Below are positions 63,388 through 64,000 of a stretch of DNA of 64,000 bases, piece after piece. Under the pieces are notes generated by a model that was not told the origin of the DNA, made no database searches, and saw only the letters and a program-made list of their open reading frames with translations. The position numbers were made by a program, and so were the translations under genes. The stretch covers positions 62,001 through 126,000 of the forward strand of contig CAUVYP010001193.1 in the NCBI GenBank assembly GCA_963556195.1. The letters are read 5' to 3'. The stretch's first letter is position 1, and the number at the start of each line of letters is the position of its first letter. The DNA comes from Sepiola atlantica (Eukaryota; Mollusca; Cephalopoda; Sepiida; Sepiolidae).

Positions 63388-64000
63388 CCTGATGAAATCT
63401 AGTGAAAATCGACTCGCACAACGTGTTTTTCATTAGTTATTCACGAATATCGTTTACACAAACATCCACATTCGAAAGTCATAATTCCATGTTGTAAAGC
63501 GTAAACCTGATGAAATCAAGTGAAAATCGTCTCGCACAACGTGTTTTTACTCAGTTATTCACGAATATCGATTAGACAAACATCCACATTCTAAATTCAT
63601 AAATCCATGTTGTAAAGCGTAAACCTGATGAAATCTAGTGAAAATCGTCTCGCACAACGTGTTTTTCATTAGTTTTTCACGAATATCGATTACACGCACA
63701 TCCACATTAGAAAGTCATAATTCCATGTTGTAAAGCGTAAACCTGATGAAATCAAGTGAAAATCGACGCGCACAACGTGTTTTTCATTAGTTATTCACGT
63801 ATATCGTTTACACAAACATCCACATTAGAAAGTCATAATTCCATGTTGTAAAGCGTAAACCTGATGAAATCTAGTGAAAATCGACTCGCACAACGTGTTT
63901 TTCATTAGTTTTTCACGAATATCGATTACACGCACATCCACATTAGAAAGTCATAATTCCAAAAAAAGCGTAAACCGTATGAAATCAAGTGAAAATCGTC

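Larger units (their letters stand above)
1..64000 (+). repeat. Tandem satellite array, ~118-bp monomer, about 542 copies
   Basis: The segment cctgatgaaatc recurs at 111, 229, 347, 465, 585, 703, 821 and 939 and so on to the end of the window, spaced 118 bp (120 bp when a J monomer intervenes). Every line of sequence can be placed in this repeat, always in the same orientation; I saw no inversion and no inserted foreign sequence. Both window edges cut a monomer. Monomers differ mainly by linked substitutions that define recurring subtypes rather than by random scatter, and blocks of many monomers recur almost unchanged, which is higher-order repeat organisation. Long homogenised satellites of this kind are typical of eukaryotic centromeric or pericentromeric heterochromatin; that location is inferred, not shown. 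No genes, tRNA or rRNA are present in any stretch. Confidence 0.98.

Noticed and set aside
1..64000. CRISPR array
   Set aside because: The repeating unit is about 118 bp of continuous similar sequence. There are no short repeats separated by unique spacers and no cas genes.
1..64000. Telomeric repeats, rDNA, tRNA genes or transposon ends inside the array
   Set aside because: I saw no short telomere-type repeat, no rRNA or tRNA-like stretch, and no target-site duplication or terminal inverted repeat interrupting the monomers.
1..64000. Bacterial or phage origin of the window
   Set aside because: Hundreds of similar noncoding monomers in higher-order blocks with no coding sequence over 64 kb do not fit a prokaryotic genome.
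1..64000. Pure assembly artefact (one unit copied many times)
   Set aside because: Not fully excludable, but the copies carry ordered private differences, different block lengths and nested boundaries that a simple assembly loop would not create. The 1,654-bp and 2,716-bp identical tandem pairs remain the places most at risk.

Overview
The whole 64,000-base window is one uninterrupted tandem satellite DNA array. I see no gene, RNA gene, transposable element or unique sequence. It opens and closes inside a monomer, so the array is longer than the window. The basic unit is about 118 bp, is always in the same head-to-tail orientation, and is present about 542 times (64,000/118). A consensus monomer has 41 G/C of 118 (about 35% GC) and seven CpG sites, about twice what its base composition predicts. 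No organism can be named from this. A long satellite with higher-order structure indicates a eukaryotic chromosome, most plausibly centromeric or other heterochromatin, and the undepleted CpG argues mildly against heavy germline methylation.

Monomers fall into a limited set of recurring subtypes, defined by linked differences in five or six places. I use local labels: R (canonical), S (ttgactcgc), Q (caag plus gacgcgc plus tatatcg), K (ctaaattcataaatcc), L (attagtttttcacg plus attacacgc), P (gccattcg), J (120 bp, with ttttttcactcag), T (gctagcg), C (atctacaatcg) and A (ccaaaaaaagcg, 3 bp shorter). Their order is not random. K is usually followed by L, and the tatatcg/attcgaaag form of Q is often followed by P or K.

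Higher-order structure is nested and irregular. Left third (1-16 kb): blocks repeated at offsets of 3,426, 2,008, 5,187 and 6,256 bp. Middle (15.9-40.3 kb): a 45-monomer block (15926-21242) is repeated at 27620-32928. A 34-monomer block overlapping the second copy (29857-33874) appears again at 36236-40253. A 17-monomer segment occurs three times. At 39546-42853 a 14-monomer, 1,654-bp unit is duplicated in direct tandem. At 49219-58428 a 13-monomer unit is followed by three tandem copies of a 23-monomer, 2,716-bp unit, the last one shortened. The segments near 44.3-48.3 kb return near 59.4-63.4 kb.

The few short open frames are by-products of the A-type 3-bp deletion, which removes a stop codon and rotates the frame across a monomer junction. 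They are not genes. What the window offers is a record of satellite evolution: amplification of multi-monomer blocks, unequal exchange leaving chimeric monomers, rare indel monomers, and variants confined to one part of the array. All subtype assignments and offsets come from reading the sequence by eye; marker positions were counted base by base, but no alignment was computed.
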